Shown one piece after another: positions 1 through 6,860 of a stretch of DNA of 24,189 nucleotides. The position numbers and the translations under genes are program-made. The notes under the pieces were generated by a model. That model did no database searches. It was given only the letters and a program-made list of their open reading frames with translations, and was not told the origin of the DNA. Position 1 is the first letter of the stretch. Every line of letters starts with the position of its first letter. This DNA is from an uncultured Porphyromonadaceae bacterium (GTDB taxonomy: Bacteria; Bacteroidota; Bacteroidia; Bacteroidales; Muribaculaceae), in assembly GCA_900550395.1 (NCBI GenBank), contig URSD01000039.1, positions 1-24,189 of the forward strand, given 5' to 3'.

Positions 1-57
1 GCCTTCCTTCACCCTCTTTTCAGTAGCCGTGCTCCCCTACATTATCTTTTCGGATAT

Positions 58-85
58 GGGGTTGCACGCGTGTGCGTGCAACCCC
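58..85 (-). terminator. Hairpin downstream of the tRNA-Glu/rpsT unit
   Basis: A perfect 12-bp stem (GGGGTTGCACGC pairing with GCGTGCAACCCC) closes a four-base loop, only 3 bp beyond the CCA end of the leftward tRNA-Glu. It fits a transcription stop or a 3' processing structure for the leftward unit. The U-run expected of a classical intrinsic terminator is missing on either strand, so terminator function is inferred from position and stem strength. Confidence 0.5.
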
Positions 86-88
86 TTC

Positions 89-163
89 TGGTAGCCCATA
101 GCAGAATCGAACTGCTCTTTCAAGAATGAAAATCTTGCGTCCTAACCGATAGACGAATGGGCC
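89..163 (-). tRNA. tRNA-Glu (anticodon TTC), copy 2
   Basis: The 75-nt gene reads leftward and folds as a full cloverleaf. The acceptor arm GGCCCAT pairs with ATGGGCT, the D stem is GTCT/GGAC, the anticodon stem CAAGA/TCTTG holds the loop TTTTCAT, and the T-arm contains GTTCGATTC. The anticodon TTC reads GAA/GAG (glutamate). The CCA tail is encoded. It is identical to the copy at 473-547 and lies 19 bp past the rpsT stop, so it is probably cut from the same primary transcript. Confidence 0.95.
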
Positions 164-182
164 GCATCAAAGATCCGCAGCC

Positions 183-440
183 TTAGGCAGCGAGCTTGGC
201 GATGTGCTTGGCAAGCTTGCTCTTGAGGTTGGCGGCTTTGTTTTTGCTAATAGCCTTTTTGGAGGCGAGACGGTCGAGCATGGCGCTAACGGTGCGCAGC
301 TTTGCCTCGGCCTCGGCCTTGTCGGTGAGGCGACGGAGAGCGCGAACGGCGTTACGAGCTGTCTTGGCGTAATAGCGGTTGCGCAGGCGACGGGCCTCTG
401 TCTGGCGGATGCGTTTGAGTGATGACTTATGATTTGCCAT
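183..440 (-). CDS. rpsT: 30S ribosomal protein S20
   Basis: This 85-residue, very basic protein binds 16S rRNA early in assembly of the small subunit. It begins MANHKSSLKRIRQ and continues with an alanine-, lysine- and arginine-rich stretch that would form the long helices typical of S20. The length matches the family. The start is the ATG directly before the conserved ANHKS segment. No Shine-Dalgarno sequence is visible, as is usual in Bacteroidetes. The gene sits between two identical tRNA-Glu genes on the same strand, 32 bp after the first and 19 bp before the second, so it is probably transcribed with both from the promoter at 567-598. Confidence 0.97.
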   Translation of the reverse strand: MANHKSSLKRIRQTEARRLRNRYYAKTARNAVRALRRLTDKAEAEAKLRTVSAMLDRLASKKAISKNKAANLKSKLAKHIAKLAA

Positions 441-472
441 TTGTCTGTGCTATAATCTGTTTGGTTTGTTAA

Positions 473-547
473 TGGTAGCCCATAGCAGAATCGAACTGCT
501 CTTTCAAGAATGAAAATCTTGCGTCCTAACCGATAGACGAATGGGCC
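473..547 (-). tRNA. tRNA-Glu (anticodon TTC), copy 1
   Basis: This is identical over all 75 nt to the gene at 89-163: same cloverleaf, anticodon TTC and encoded CCA end. It is the first gene of the leftward unit, about 20 bp after the -7 element of the promoter at 567-598 and 32 bp before rpsT. Confidence 0.95.
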
Positions 548-566
548 ATGCGCTAAAAAGCGATTG

Positions 567-598
567 CAAAGTTACGGACTTTTTCTGATTTGCGCAAA
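567..598 (-). promoter_or_regulatory. Bacteroidetes-type promoter for tRNA-Glu/rpsT/tRNA-Glu
   Basis: On the minus strand, TTTG (plus-strand 595-598) is followed by exactly 20 bases and then TAACTTTG (plus-strand 567-574). This matches the Bacteroides sigma-ABfr consensus of TTTG, 19-21 bp, TAnnTTTG at every defined position. Transcription would start near 560, just ahead of the first tRNA-Glu. It is the only promoter in the window where both elements match fully. Confidence 0.8.
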
Positions 599-611
599 TT
601 TTTTTTATAAA

Positions 612-771
612 AGTTTATAGTTGAGAGTTTATAGGTAAGAGGGAACGGCCTGCGGCCGCGGTTTAGGGTTTAGGGTTTAGAGAAGTGTTATAGTTTATAG
701 GTAAGAGGGGAAGTATCTCGCCCTCGCGGTGTAACTTCTCCCCTCTTACCTATAAACTATCAACTATACAC
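612..771. repeat. MITE-like intergenic element with ~31-bp inverted ends
   Basis: The left end (613-643) and the reverse complement of the right end (741-771) agree at 29 of 31 positions. The core AGTTTATAGGTAAGAGGG (626-643) recurs directly at 692-709, and this inner copy also pairs with the right end, so a strong hairpin can form over 690-760. Between them lie a GC-rich palindrome (GCGGCCGC) and three tandem TTTAGGG-type heptamers at 661-680. It contains no open reading frame. It lies between the tRNA/rpsT promoter and the GH5 stop codon, so it may also end GH5 transcription. The inverted ends are directly visible; mobility is a guess. Confidence 0.6.
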
Positions 772-775
772 TAAT

Positions 776-2464
776 TCAGAAGGGGTACTTGCCTTCGGCT
801 GCGCCCTCGAAGAGGCCGTCGAGCTGGATGGTGCGTGTGGGCTTGCCGTTTGTGCGGTCGATGTCGCCGCCCGTCTCCCAGAAGAAGGGAGCCATGCCGG
901 CGTTCTTTGCCTCGCGGGTCACGGCCTTGTTCCAGAGACGAACTGACGCGCGCCAGCGGTCGGCATCAATGTCCTTGTAGTTCTCGCGGTTGGCGCATAC
1001 GCAGTATTCGCCGATGATGCCGGGGATGCCCTTATCGGCGAAAGCTGTTTTCATTTTCTGCATGGATGCGCGCACATCGGCTTCGTCGTGATTGCTGTTG
1101 CGGTCGCTTCCGGGTATGAGGTTGGCGGCGCCCCAGTAGTAGTGCATCTTGCCCCAGTTGGCGTCTTCTTCCATCATGTTGAACTGATAGGTGTCGTAGT
1201 AGTGGACTTCGACGCCGAGACGGTCGGCGACCACGTCGTCCGGCATGTGGAAGCGTCCGGCGGTGGTGATGTCGATGTTGGTGTTGGGGCCCTGCATGAG
1301 CAGGACGCGGTCGACGTTGTTGCCGCCAGTGGCGCGCACGACGTCGAGCATGGTCTGCTGATAGCGCATGATGGCGTCGGTGGAGGTGTCGCTGCTGTGG
1401 TTGGGCTCGTTCATGGCGGCAAAGAGCAGATGCTGGTCGTAGTGGTTGAGCTTTTCGGCTATCTGCTTCCAGTAGTCATGCTGCTTTTTGTTGACAGCCT
1501 CGTTGTAGCCGTCCTTGACGGTGTTCTCAAGCCAGCCGCCGTCCCAGTGGATGTTGAGCACGGCGTACATGCCGTTGCCAACGATGTAGCCTACAACTTC
1601 GTCGACGCGGTCGAGCCATGCGGGGTCGATGGTATTGGTGGCGGGGTCGCTGACGTGGCTGTCCCAGGCGCAGGGTATGCGCACGGCGTTGAAGCCCTGT
1701 TCGAGCAGGCCGTTGATGTAGGCCTGGTTGACCTTGGTCTTTACCCATGCGGTCTCGCCGCCGGGGGCCTCGAGGGTGTTGCCGATGTTGATGCCGGCGT
1801 ACATGGAGGCGATGATTTCTTTGGCGGTCTTGCCTGCGAGGGCGTCGGAGGTGCCCTGGGTGACGGTGATGGTCTCGCGGACGTCGTCGTTGATTGCTAT
1901 GACGATTTCGCCGGTGCGTTCGGCTCCGGTGTTGCCGATGTAGCTGACGGTGAGCGCGGTGTTGTCGTCATTGACGGTGTAGGTCATCCATTCGGGCACC
2001 GTCACGGTGACGGGCGATGTGGCGGTGTAGGTCACAGTGAGCTTGCCTCCGGCGGGGTTGAGGGTGGCGGAGGGTTCGACGGAGATGATGTTGAGCACTT
2101 CGCCGGCGTGCTGGGTGACGGTGACGATTTTGGTGTCAGCGCCGCAGGGCACGGTGATTTTAGCCTCACGGGACTGGGCTGCGGGGTTGAGGGCGGCCTG
2201 CACTGTAGCGGTGTAGATGCTGGTGGTGCCGGGCTTGAGTGCTGCCGCGCTTACGTGGAGCCACTCGGCGTCGGCAGTGAGTGTGGGCTGCGAGGGAGCT
2301 TTGATGTTAAGCGTCTGCTCGGCGTCGGCGGCGAGGGAGAGAGTCTCGCGGGAGTATAGTTCGTTGCCTAGGCCCTGGGCGATTTTGTAATCGTCGTCGC
2401 AAGCGGTAAAGCCGAGTGCGAGCGCGCAGAGTGCGAATGCGGAGATCAAATTTCGTACTTTCAT
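776..2464 (-). CDS. GH5 endo-beta-glucanase (likely xyloglucanase) with two BACON domains, surface lipoprotein
   Basis: The 562-residue product most likely cleaves a beta-1,4-glucan backbone, here probably xyloglucan. Residues 1-21 are a lipoprotein signal peptide with lipobox FTA-C22, and the following DDD suggests export to the cell surface. Residues about 35-205 form two BACON-type beta domains, each ending in a VTQ motif. Residues about 210-562 form a GH5 barrel with NIGNTLEA (about 226-233), the acid/base Glu353 in MNEP, HYYD near 421 and the nucleophile Glu486 in IIGEY. The pattern resembles subfamily GH5_4 and the BACON-GH5 xyloglucanase of Bacteroides ovatus. An in-frame ATG 13 codons upstream falls inside the hairpin at 2486-2530 and spoils the signal peptide, so the inner ATG was chosen. 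This is the last gene of the susC arm. Substrate is inferred; GH5 family membership is firm. Confidence 0.88.
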   Translation of the reverse strand: MKVRNLISAFALCALALGFTACDDDYKIAQGLGNELYSRETLSLAADAEQTLNIKAPSQPTLTADAEWLHVSAAALKPGTTSIYTATVQAALNPAAQSREAKITVPCGADTKIVTVTQHAGEVLNIISVEPSATLNPAGGKLTVTYTATSPVTVTVPEWMTYTVNDDNTALTVSYIGNTGAERTGEIVIAINDDVRETITVTQGTSDALAGKTAKEIIASMYAGINIGNTLEAPGGETAWVKTKVNQAYINGLLEQGFNAVRIPCAWDSHVSDPATNTIDPAWLDRVDEVVGYIVGNGMYAVLNIHWDGGWLENTVKDGYNEAVNKKQHDYWKQIAEKLNHYDQHLLFAAMNEPNHSSDTSTDAIMRYQQTMLDVVRATGGNNVDRVLLMQGPNTNIDITTAGRFHMPDDVVADRLGVEVHYYDTYQFNMMEEDANWGKMHYYWGAANLIPGSDRNSNHDEADVRASMQKMKTAFADKGIPGIIGEYCVCANRENYKDIDADRWRASVRLWNKAVTREAKNAGMAPFFWETGGDIDRTNGKPTRTIQLDGLFEGAAEGKYPF

Positions 2465-2485
2465 TGGTGGTGGGAAGCTTTTTGA

Positions 2486-2530
2486 AAAAGGATACAAATC
2501 CAATGACTTGAATTGGATCTGTATCCTTTT
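2486..2530 (-). terminator. Intercistronic terminator-like hairpin before GH5
   Basis: A 19-bp stem (AAAAGGATACAGATCCAAT in the leftward RNA, one G-U pair) with a 7-base loop is followed by a run of U. It fits an intrinsic terminator after the upstream lipoprotein gene. Because GH5 follows on the same strand only about 20 bp later with no clear promoter, the hairpin may act as a partial terminator or an mRNA-stabilising end that lowers GH5 expression relative to the binding proteins. Confidence 0.65.
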
Positions 2531-2545
2531 CGTTTTAGGTCGGTG

Positions 2546-4600
2546 TTAGAGAACGTTTATCGCGCGAACTGTGGTCGTGCAGTCGGGAGCGTCGGCGGCG
2601 AGTCCGGGAATGTCGATGGTGAATACGAAGGCGGGTCCTGTCCAGGCGCTGCCTGTCTCGTTCTTGACGAAGAGGCGGTAAACGCCGTCGCCCTTGACGG
2701 TGATGGCAGGCTTGACGTCGAACGACGGCCACCAGCTGGGGTTGGTGAGGTAGAAGTTGACGTCATACTCCTTGTCGGAGGGTGCGCCCTTGAGCTCGAA
2801 CTCGATACCAATGTATTTGTCAAACTTGATGTCGGCGGGGTTCAGGGCCGGGTTGCCCTTGGTCGAGCCGTACTCGTTCTGCAGCTCGATGCGGAAGTCG
2901 CCTTTGCCCTCGATATTGCCGCAGGGAAATTTGCTTGCGTCGAAAGCTACGGAAGTGCCGAAGTCATCCATGACGATGCTCTTGACCTGGAAGCTTACGT
3001 TGTCGGCTCCAACAGCTGCGGAGAGTCCGTCAATGTCAATTACGAATACGGTAGCACCTTCAGCCTTGCCTTCAGCCTCGTGATTCCAGCGTACGGTGTA
3101 TTCGCCGTCGCCTTTGATGGTGCATGCTCCGTTGTCGCTGCCGTCGCCCCAGAACTGCGGGTTCCAATCGGCATCGGCCAGACTGAGCTGAGCCTTGTAT
3201 TCTCCGTCACCGACGCCTGCGATGGCAAAGGTGACGGACATGCATACGTTGCTTACGATGTCATTGGGGTCGAATGCGGGATCGGCTGCGGTGGGTCCGA
3301 AAGCGTTGTAGAGTTCGATGCGGTATTTGCCGTTGCCCTCGATGTCGCCGCCGACTATCTTGCCGGGTATGAAGGCTATACCTGCGGCCGGTTGCGGGGT
3401 GAGGCGCACTGTGCGCACGGCCAGACCCGTGGAACGGTCGGTGATGGTTTTGCTGCCGCCGATGTAGCCGATGGCGTATTGTGCGTCGGCGTTGTAGGCC
3501 GTGCCGGTCCAGTAGCCGTTGCCGGCTTCGGTGGCGAGTCCGGTGCGGATGCCTGCTGCGGGCAAGAAGATGCTCTTGCCGGTCTTGCGGGAAGTGTAGC
3601 GTGTGCCTGCCACGCCGTCAAGAGTCTCGTCGGATGCGTCGCAGTTGGCAATGAGTTCGGCCCAGTCGCCATCGGTGGGCAGCATGCCTATGCCGGCTGC
3701 CTTGAAGGGATCCACGTCAGTGCCGGCTATGTTGCCTTCAGCATAGGTGGCTGCGTCATCGCTGCGGTTGAGGCCCTTGATGTCGCCGTAGCCCATGAGG
3801 CCGCCGAGTTCGGAGGCTTTGGTGGCGCCGACGTTGTAGGTTGCCCACTGCTTGCTGAGGCCGAGGTCGACGTAGTACTCGCTGTCGAAGTTCTTGGTCT
3901 CCAGAAGCGATTCGGCGGTAGTGAAGTTCTTGGATTCACCGAGTACGGGAGCGCCGTTGACGGTCATGTATGCGGCGTAGAAGTATTCGGTGGCCGGAAT
4001 GAGGCCGGTAACGGGCACTGTGAATGTCTCAGTGCGGGTGTCAGTGTTGTAGAAGACGGGGTCGGCCATGTCGGCGGTAGCAGCGATGGCGATGCCGTGG
4101 GTCATGCCGGAAGCGAGTTCGGCGACAATATCCTTGACGTTGCCGGATATGGTGGCGCCGGCCTCGGTGATGGCCTCGGCTGTGCCGGTGCTTACTTTGG
4201 CATCGGTGGTGGTGACGCTGAGAGCGTTGCCGAAGACGTTGAGCTTGCCCTGAAGCTGCATGTAGCCCGCGATGTAGTAGACTTTGCCGGTCTGCAGCCC
4301 TGTGATGGTGGCTGAGATGTTTGAGCCGTCAAGCTGACCGCGCACGAGAGTGGGGTTGGTCATGTCGGCATTGTCGGCGTAAGCGGCGCCTACGGTGTAG
4401 GTGGAGGGATCGGCATCGGCAAAGTTGGCGTCGACCGTGGCGGTGACGCTTGCCGAGGTGGCGGTCACAGCCACATCGGTGGTTGTGATGGCCGACACCA
4501 TCGGGTCGGTGGCGATGTTGTAGGTGTCATCGTCGTTGCATGCGGCGAAACCAAAGCCCATGACAAGCGCGAACGCACCGAACAGTATTTTGGATTTCAT
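2546..4600 (-). CDS. Putative surface glycan-binding lipoprotein with twin C-terminal beta-modules
   Basis: No enzyme family is recognised in this 684-residue lipoprotein. The signal peptide ends at lipobox FAA-C21, followed by NDDD, which suggests the cell surface. Residues about 33-132 and 133-230 look like two Ig/FnIII-type repeats with similar 'TGL..' and 'YY.A.YM' segments. Residues about 240-400 resemble the Fibrobacter-type paralogous domain common in Bacteroidetes (YYVDLGLSKQWATYNVGAT, then GYWTGTAY). Residues about 413-546 and 557-684 are two related beta-rich modules, each opening with (D/N)IEG.G..RIEL.N..G and each with Trp near the middle. By position in the susC arm it should bind the polysaccharide for SusCD and GH5. 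Lipoprotein and repeats are visible; glycan binding is inferred from context. Confidence 0.7.
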   Translation of the reverse strand: MKSKILFGAFALVMGFGFAACNDDDTYNIATDPMVSAITTTDVAVTATSASVTATVDANFADADPSTYTVGAAYADNADMTNPTLVRGQLDGSNISATITGLQTGKVYYIAGYMQLQGKLNVFGNALSVTTTDAKVSTGTAEAITEAGATISGNVKDIVAELASGMTHGIAIAATADMADPVFYNTDTRTETFTVPVTGLIPATEYFYAAYMTVNGAPVLGESKNFTTAESLLETKNFDSEYYVDLGLSKQWATYNVGATKASELGGLMGYGDIKGLNRSDDAATYAEGNIAGTDVDPFKAAGIGMLPTDGDWAELIANCDASDETLDGVAGTRYTSRKTGKSIFLPAAGIRTGLATEAGNGYWTGTAYNADAQYAIGYIGGSKTITDRSTGLAVRTVRLTPQPAAGIAFIPGKIVGGDIEGNGKYRIELYNAFGPTAADPAFDPNDIVSNVCMSVTFAIAGVGDGEYKAQLSLADADWNPQFWGDGSDNGACTIKGDGEYTVRWNHEAEGKAEGATVFVIDIDGLSAAVGADNVSFQVKSIVMDDFGTSVAFDASKFPCGNIEGKGDFRIELQNEYGSTKGNPALNPADIKFDKYIGIEFELKGAPSDKEYDVNFYLTNPSWWPSFDVKPAITVKGDGVYRLFVKNETGSAWTGPAFVFTIDIPGLAADAPDCTTTVRAINVL

Positions 4601-4651
4601 GATTTCTGTATGGTTTTCAGATTAATGATTGATTCGGAAGACGCGGCGGAA

Positions 4652-4671
4652 GCGGAGCATGATGCCTCCGC
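4652..4671 (-). other. Short GC-rich hairpin between the two lipoprotein genes
   Basis: GCGGAGGCAT pairs with ATGCTCCGC (one bulged base) around a single-base loop in the 90-bp gap. No U-run follows, so it is more likely an RNA-processing or stabilising structure than a terminator. The rest of the gap shows no promoter match. Confidence 0.35.
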
Positions 4672-4690
4672 CGGCCTGTGGTGTGCGTCG

Positions 4691-6586
4691 TTAGTCGGCC
4701 TTTGGAATGAATGGAGTGCCGTTGTCGAACTTGACGGTGAATGATACTTCAATCTTGCTCTTGACTACGAACTTGGGCGTCCAGGGCACTGAGGCCGTGT
4801 TCCAGGGGTTGAGGATGTAGCGGCGGGCTGTAGTGGCATCATCGCCTGTGCCGCGCTCTACGTCGGCGTCGGTCATGCCGATGTCAGTTCCGTCTACCTT
4901 GACACTGTTCAGGTAGATGTCACCGTTGGGATAGTCGCGGAGGAACTTCAGAACGTCGAGGTAGAGCAGATAGGGGTCGCTCTCGGTTACGTCGATGGCT
5001 ATCGAGTAGGTCCCTTCGCTACTGATGGCGAGCTTGGCGATGGGATTGTTGCCCCAGGAGGTGTTGTTGAAAGCGAGGTTCACTTCGTATTCTTTCTTGG
5101 GACCTTCGCCGGATACTACCTGCTTGAAGCCGAAGGCAAGGAAGTTGATTTGCTGGCCGAGCTGGTTGTACTGCGGAACGCCGAACCAGATTTTGCCGAT
5201 GGTACCTTCCACCTCAGCGCTTTCTTCTACATGAAGCACGGTGAAGCTGTTGCCTGTGAGGGCTATGCCGTTGTCGGTGAGGATGCTGTTGCCGAGGCCG
5301 TTCTCGAATGCGAGGTTGCCAATGCTGTCGCAGGAGAAATTACCCTTATGTTCAGCTCCGTCGATGTCGTTGAAGGTGTAGCTGCCGCTGATACTTGCTC
5401 GGGGTGCCGGGGTGGTTACGCCTGAGTTGTTGAAGTAGAGGGGCATTGCGTCTTCGATAACCTTGATGGCGGGAACTTCGATGCCGCTGATGCGTTTGCC
5501 TGCGTTGCTGAACCATGCGATGGGTTCCTCCAGATCGAGTTCCCAGCTCTGGTAGAGGTTCTGAGCGCAGAAGCGGTCGAGCCATCCCTTGGGCAGGTGG
5601 CGGGACTCCTTGGGTGTCCAGTTGTTCTTATAGTTTTCGGAGATGAAGTGGAGGCCGATGCGCTCGCCGGTGGTGGTATTCTTGGAGGTGATGCACATGA
5701 AGTCGTCGCTGAGATAGAATACGTCCCACTCGCGTACGTCGGCCATGCGGTCGTCGATGGTGCCACCGATCTGTTTGAGCACGGGCTGGATGGCGTAGCC
5801 TGTGGTGAGGATGAACTTGTTGTCGTCGAGCATGAAAGTGCCCTCAGATGCAACGCCGCCGGCGTTGTCGTAGTTCTTCATGAATGCACCGCCGTCGAGA
5901 CTGAATTCGATTGCGCCGAAATCGGCCACAGCGATGAACCAGTCGGCATCGGCACCGGGCATCCAGTTCCAGTTTTCGCCTGCGGGCTCGGGGTCGATGG
6001 CTTCTGCCCAGTCCCATGCCTTGTCGCCGGGGAGTCCGTCCCAGAAGTTGCCGCCCTTGGCTCCGTGGAGTTTGTCGCGGGTGAATGCGGGGTCCCAGAA
6101 GCCGCCGGGACCGTAGCCGTATTTGTTGCGGCATACGCCCTTGGAATCGATGTCGAGAATCCAGCGTTTGCTATGTCCAACGCCGCCGGTAAGCATGCGC
6201 CAGGCGTCGCTCTGGATGAAGTCGGTGCACATTTCGTCGATTGTGAAGGCTGTGGGTTCGCTCCAGACGTAGCCGCCGATGGTGCTGACGCCGAAACGTA
6301 CTTCGTAGTCGCCGGGGAAAGGCATCTGGAGAGTCACGTCATTGCCGTTGACAGTGCCTTGAGGCGTCTCCCAGGAGGTGCGGTAGTTGTCGCTGAGCAG
6401 ACTCTTGAGATGGATGATGTTGGGATTGCTTGCGTCGTGTTCGACCATGTAGGCCACACCCTCGACGAGCTCTTCCGGCGCGAAACCGGGAGTGACGAGC
6501 TTGTGGTCGTCGGCGCTGCAAGCGGCAAATACAGCGCTGAGGGCTAGGACAACCAACGTCAGTAGGTAGTTGAATTGCTTTTTCAT
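4691..6586 (-). CDS. Putative surface glycan-binding lipoprotein (SusE/SGBP position), aromatic-rich
   Basis: This 631-residue lipoprotein sits where SusE-like or surface glycan-binding proteins lie, directly after susD. The signal peptide ends at lipobox FAA-C23, followed by SADD. Residues about 35-117 resemble a PKD/Ig-type domain (PGDYEVRFGV, YVWSEP). Residues about 120-260 are rich in Trp and Tyr (WRML, FWDP, FWDGLPG, WDW, WNW, DADWF), typical of flat carbohydrate-binding surfaces. Residues about 398-490 form a beta-rich domain, and 496-566 resemble the module repeated in the neighbouring lipoprotein (KEYEVNLAF, Trp511, EGTYSIAI, NSVKVDG). No catalytic motif is evident. A 274-bp gap with a hairpin and a possible promoter separates it from susD. 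Binding of xyloglucan is inferred from the locus only. Confidence 0.7.
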   Translation of the reverse strand: MKKQFNYLLTLVVLALSAVFAACSADDHKLVTPGFAPEELVEGVAYMVEHDASNPNIIHLKSLLSDNYRTSWETPQGTVNGNDVTLQMPFPGDYEVRFGVSTIGGYVWSEPTAFTIDEMCTDFIQSDAWRMLTGGVGHSKRWILDIDSKGVCRNKYGYGPGGFWDPAFTRDKLHGAKGGNFWDGLPGDKAWDWAEAIDPEPAGENWNWMPGADADWFIAVADFGAIEFSLDGGAFMKNYDNAGGVASEGTFMLDDNKFILTTGYAIQPVLKQIGGTIDDRMADVREWDVFYLSDDFMCITSKNTTTGERIGLHFISENYKNNWTPKESRHLPKGWLDRFCAQNLYQSWELDLEEPIAWFSNAGKRISGIEVPAIKVIEDAMPLYFNNSGVTTPAPRASISGSYTFNDIDGAEHKGNFSCDSIGNLAFENGLGNSILTDNGIALTGNSFTVLHVEESAEVEGTIGKIWFGVPQYNQLGQQINFLAFGFKQVVSGEGPKKEYEVNLAFNNTSWGNNPIAKLAISSEGTYSIAIDVTESDPYLLYLDVLKFLRDYPNGDIYLNSVKVDGTDIGMTDADVERGTGDDATTARRYILNPWNTASVPWTPKFVVKSKIEVSFTVKFDNGTPFIPKAD

Positions 6587-6699
6587 TGTTTGTGTTATAG
6601 AAGAGAGATATGTGTTTGACTACGGTTTATTGTCGGGTCTGAACGGTGTGTGCGGCGGAATCAGGAGTATTTTCCTATTTTGAGTCAGTGAGTCAAACG

Positions 6700-6707
6700 C
6701 AAATTTA
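6700..6707 (-). promoter_or_regulatory. Possible -7 element for the lipoprotein genes and GH5
   Basis: The minus strand reads TAAATTTG, a full match to TAnnTTTG, 114 bp before the start of the lipoprotein gene at 6586 and downstream of the hairpin at 6772-6827. No -33 TTTG is found at the correct distance. It could provide an internal promoter for the distal half of the susC arm. Confidence 0.35.
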
Positions 6708-6771
6708 GTGCCATTATTATGCTGTGCGCTGGCTGTTAACTTTTTATAGGAGTTATATTGATATTTATGGT

Positions 6772-6827
6772 TAAAATCTCCGGTGCGTGGGAGCGTGTCA
6801 TGTCGGCCCTGCGGGCCGGAGATTTTA
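6772..6827 (-). terminator. Two-armed hairpin after the susD-like gene
   Basis: A perfect 12-bp outer stem (TAAAATCTCCGG with CCGGAGATTTTA) encloses a second hairpin (GGCCC/GGGCC). It lies 33 bp after the susD-like stop codon. The descending arm ends GATTTTA, a weak U-run. It probably terminates or stabilises the abundant susC-susD message and attenuates the genes beyond. Confidence 0.5.
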
Positions 6828-6860
6828 TGTCAATATCCTGTTTGTCGCCGTTGGTTCACA

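Noticed and set aside
661..680. TTTAGGG repeats resembling plant-type telomere sequence
   Set aside because: Only three units, inside a chromosomal bacterial intergenic element; a telomere or linear replicon end is not supported.
1088..2359. 423-codon plus-strand frame opposite GH5
   Set aside because: Val/Gly-rich antisense shadow with no domain features.
2465..2530. Identical peptide MDLYPF at the start of frames on both strands near GH5
   Set aside because: It results from the palindromic hairpin at 2486-2530, not from a shared leader peptide or duplicated gene.
2513..4315. 600-codon open frame on the plus strand opposite the 684-residue lipoprotein gene
   Set aside because: It is a shadow frame created by GC-biased codons; it has no recognisable domain and the opposite strand has a signal peptide and clear repeats.
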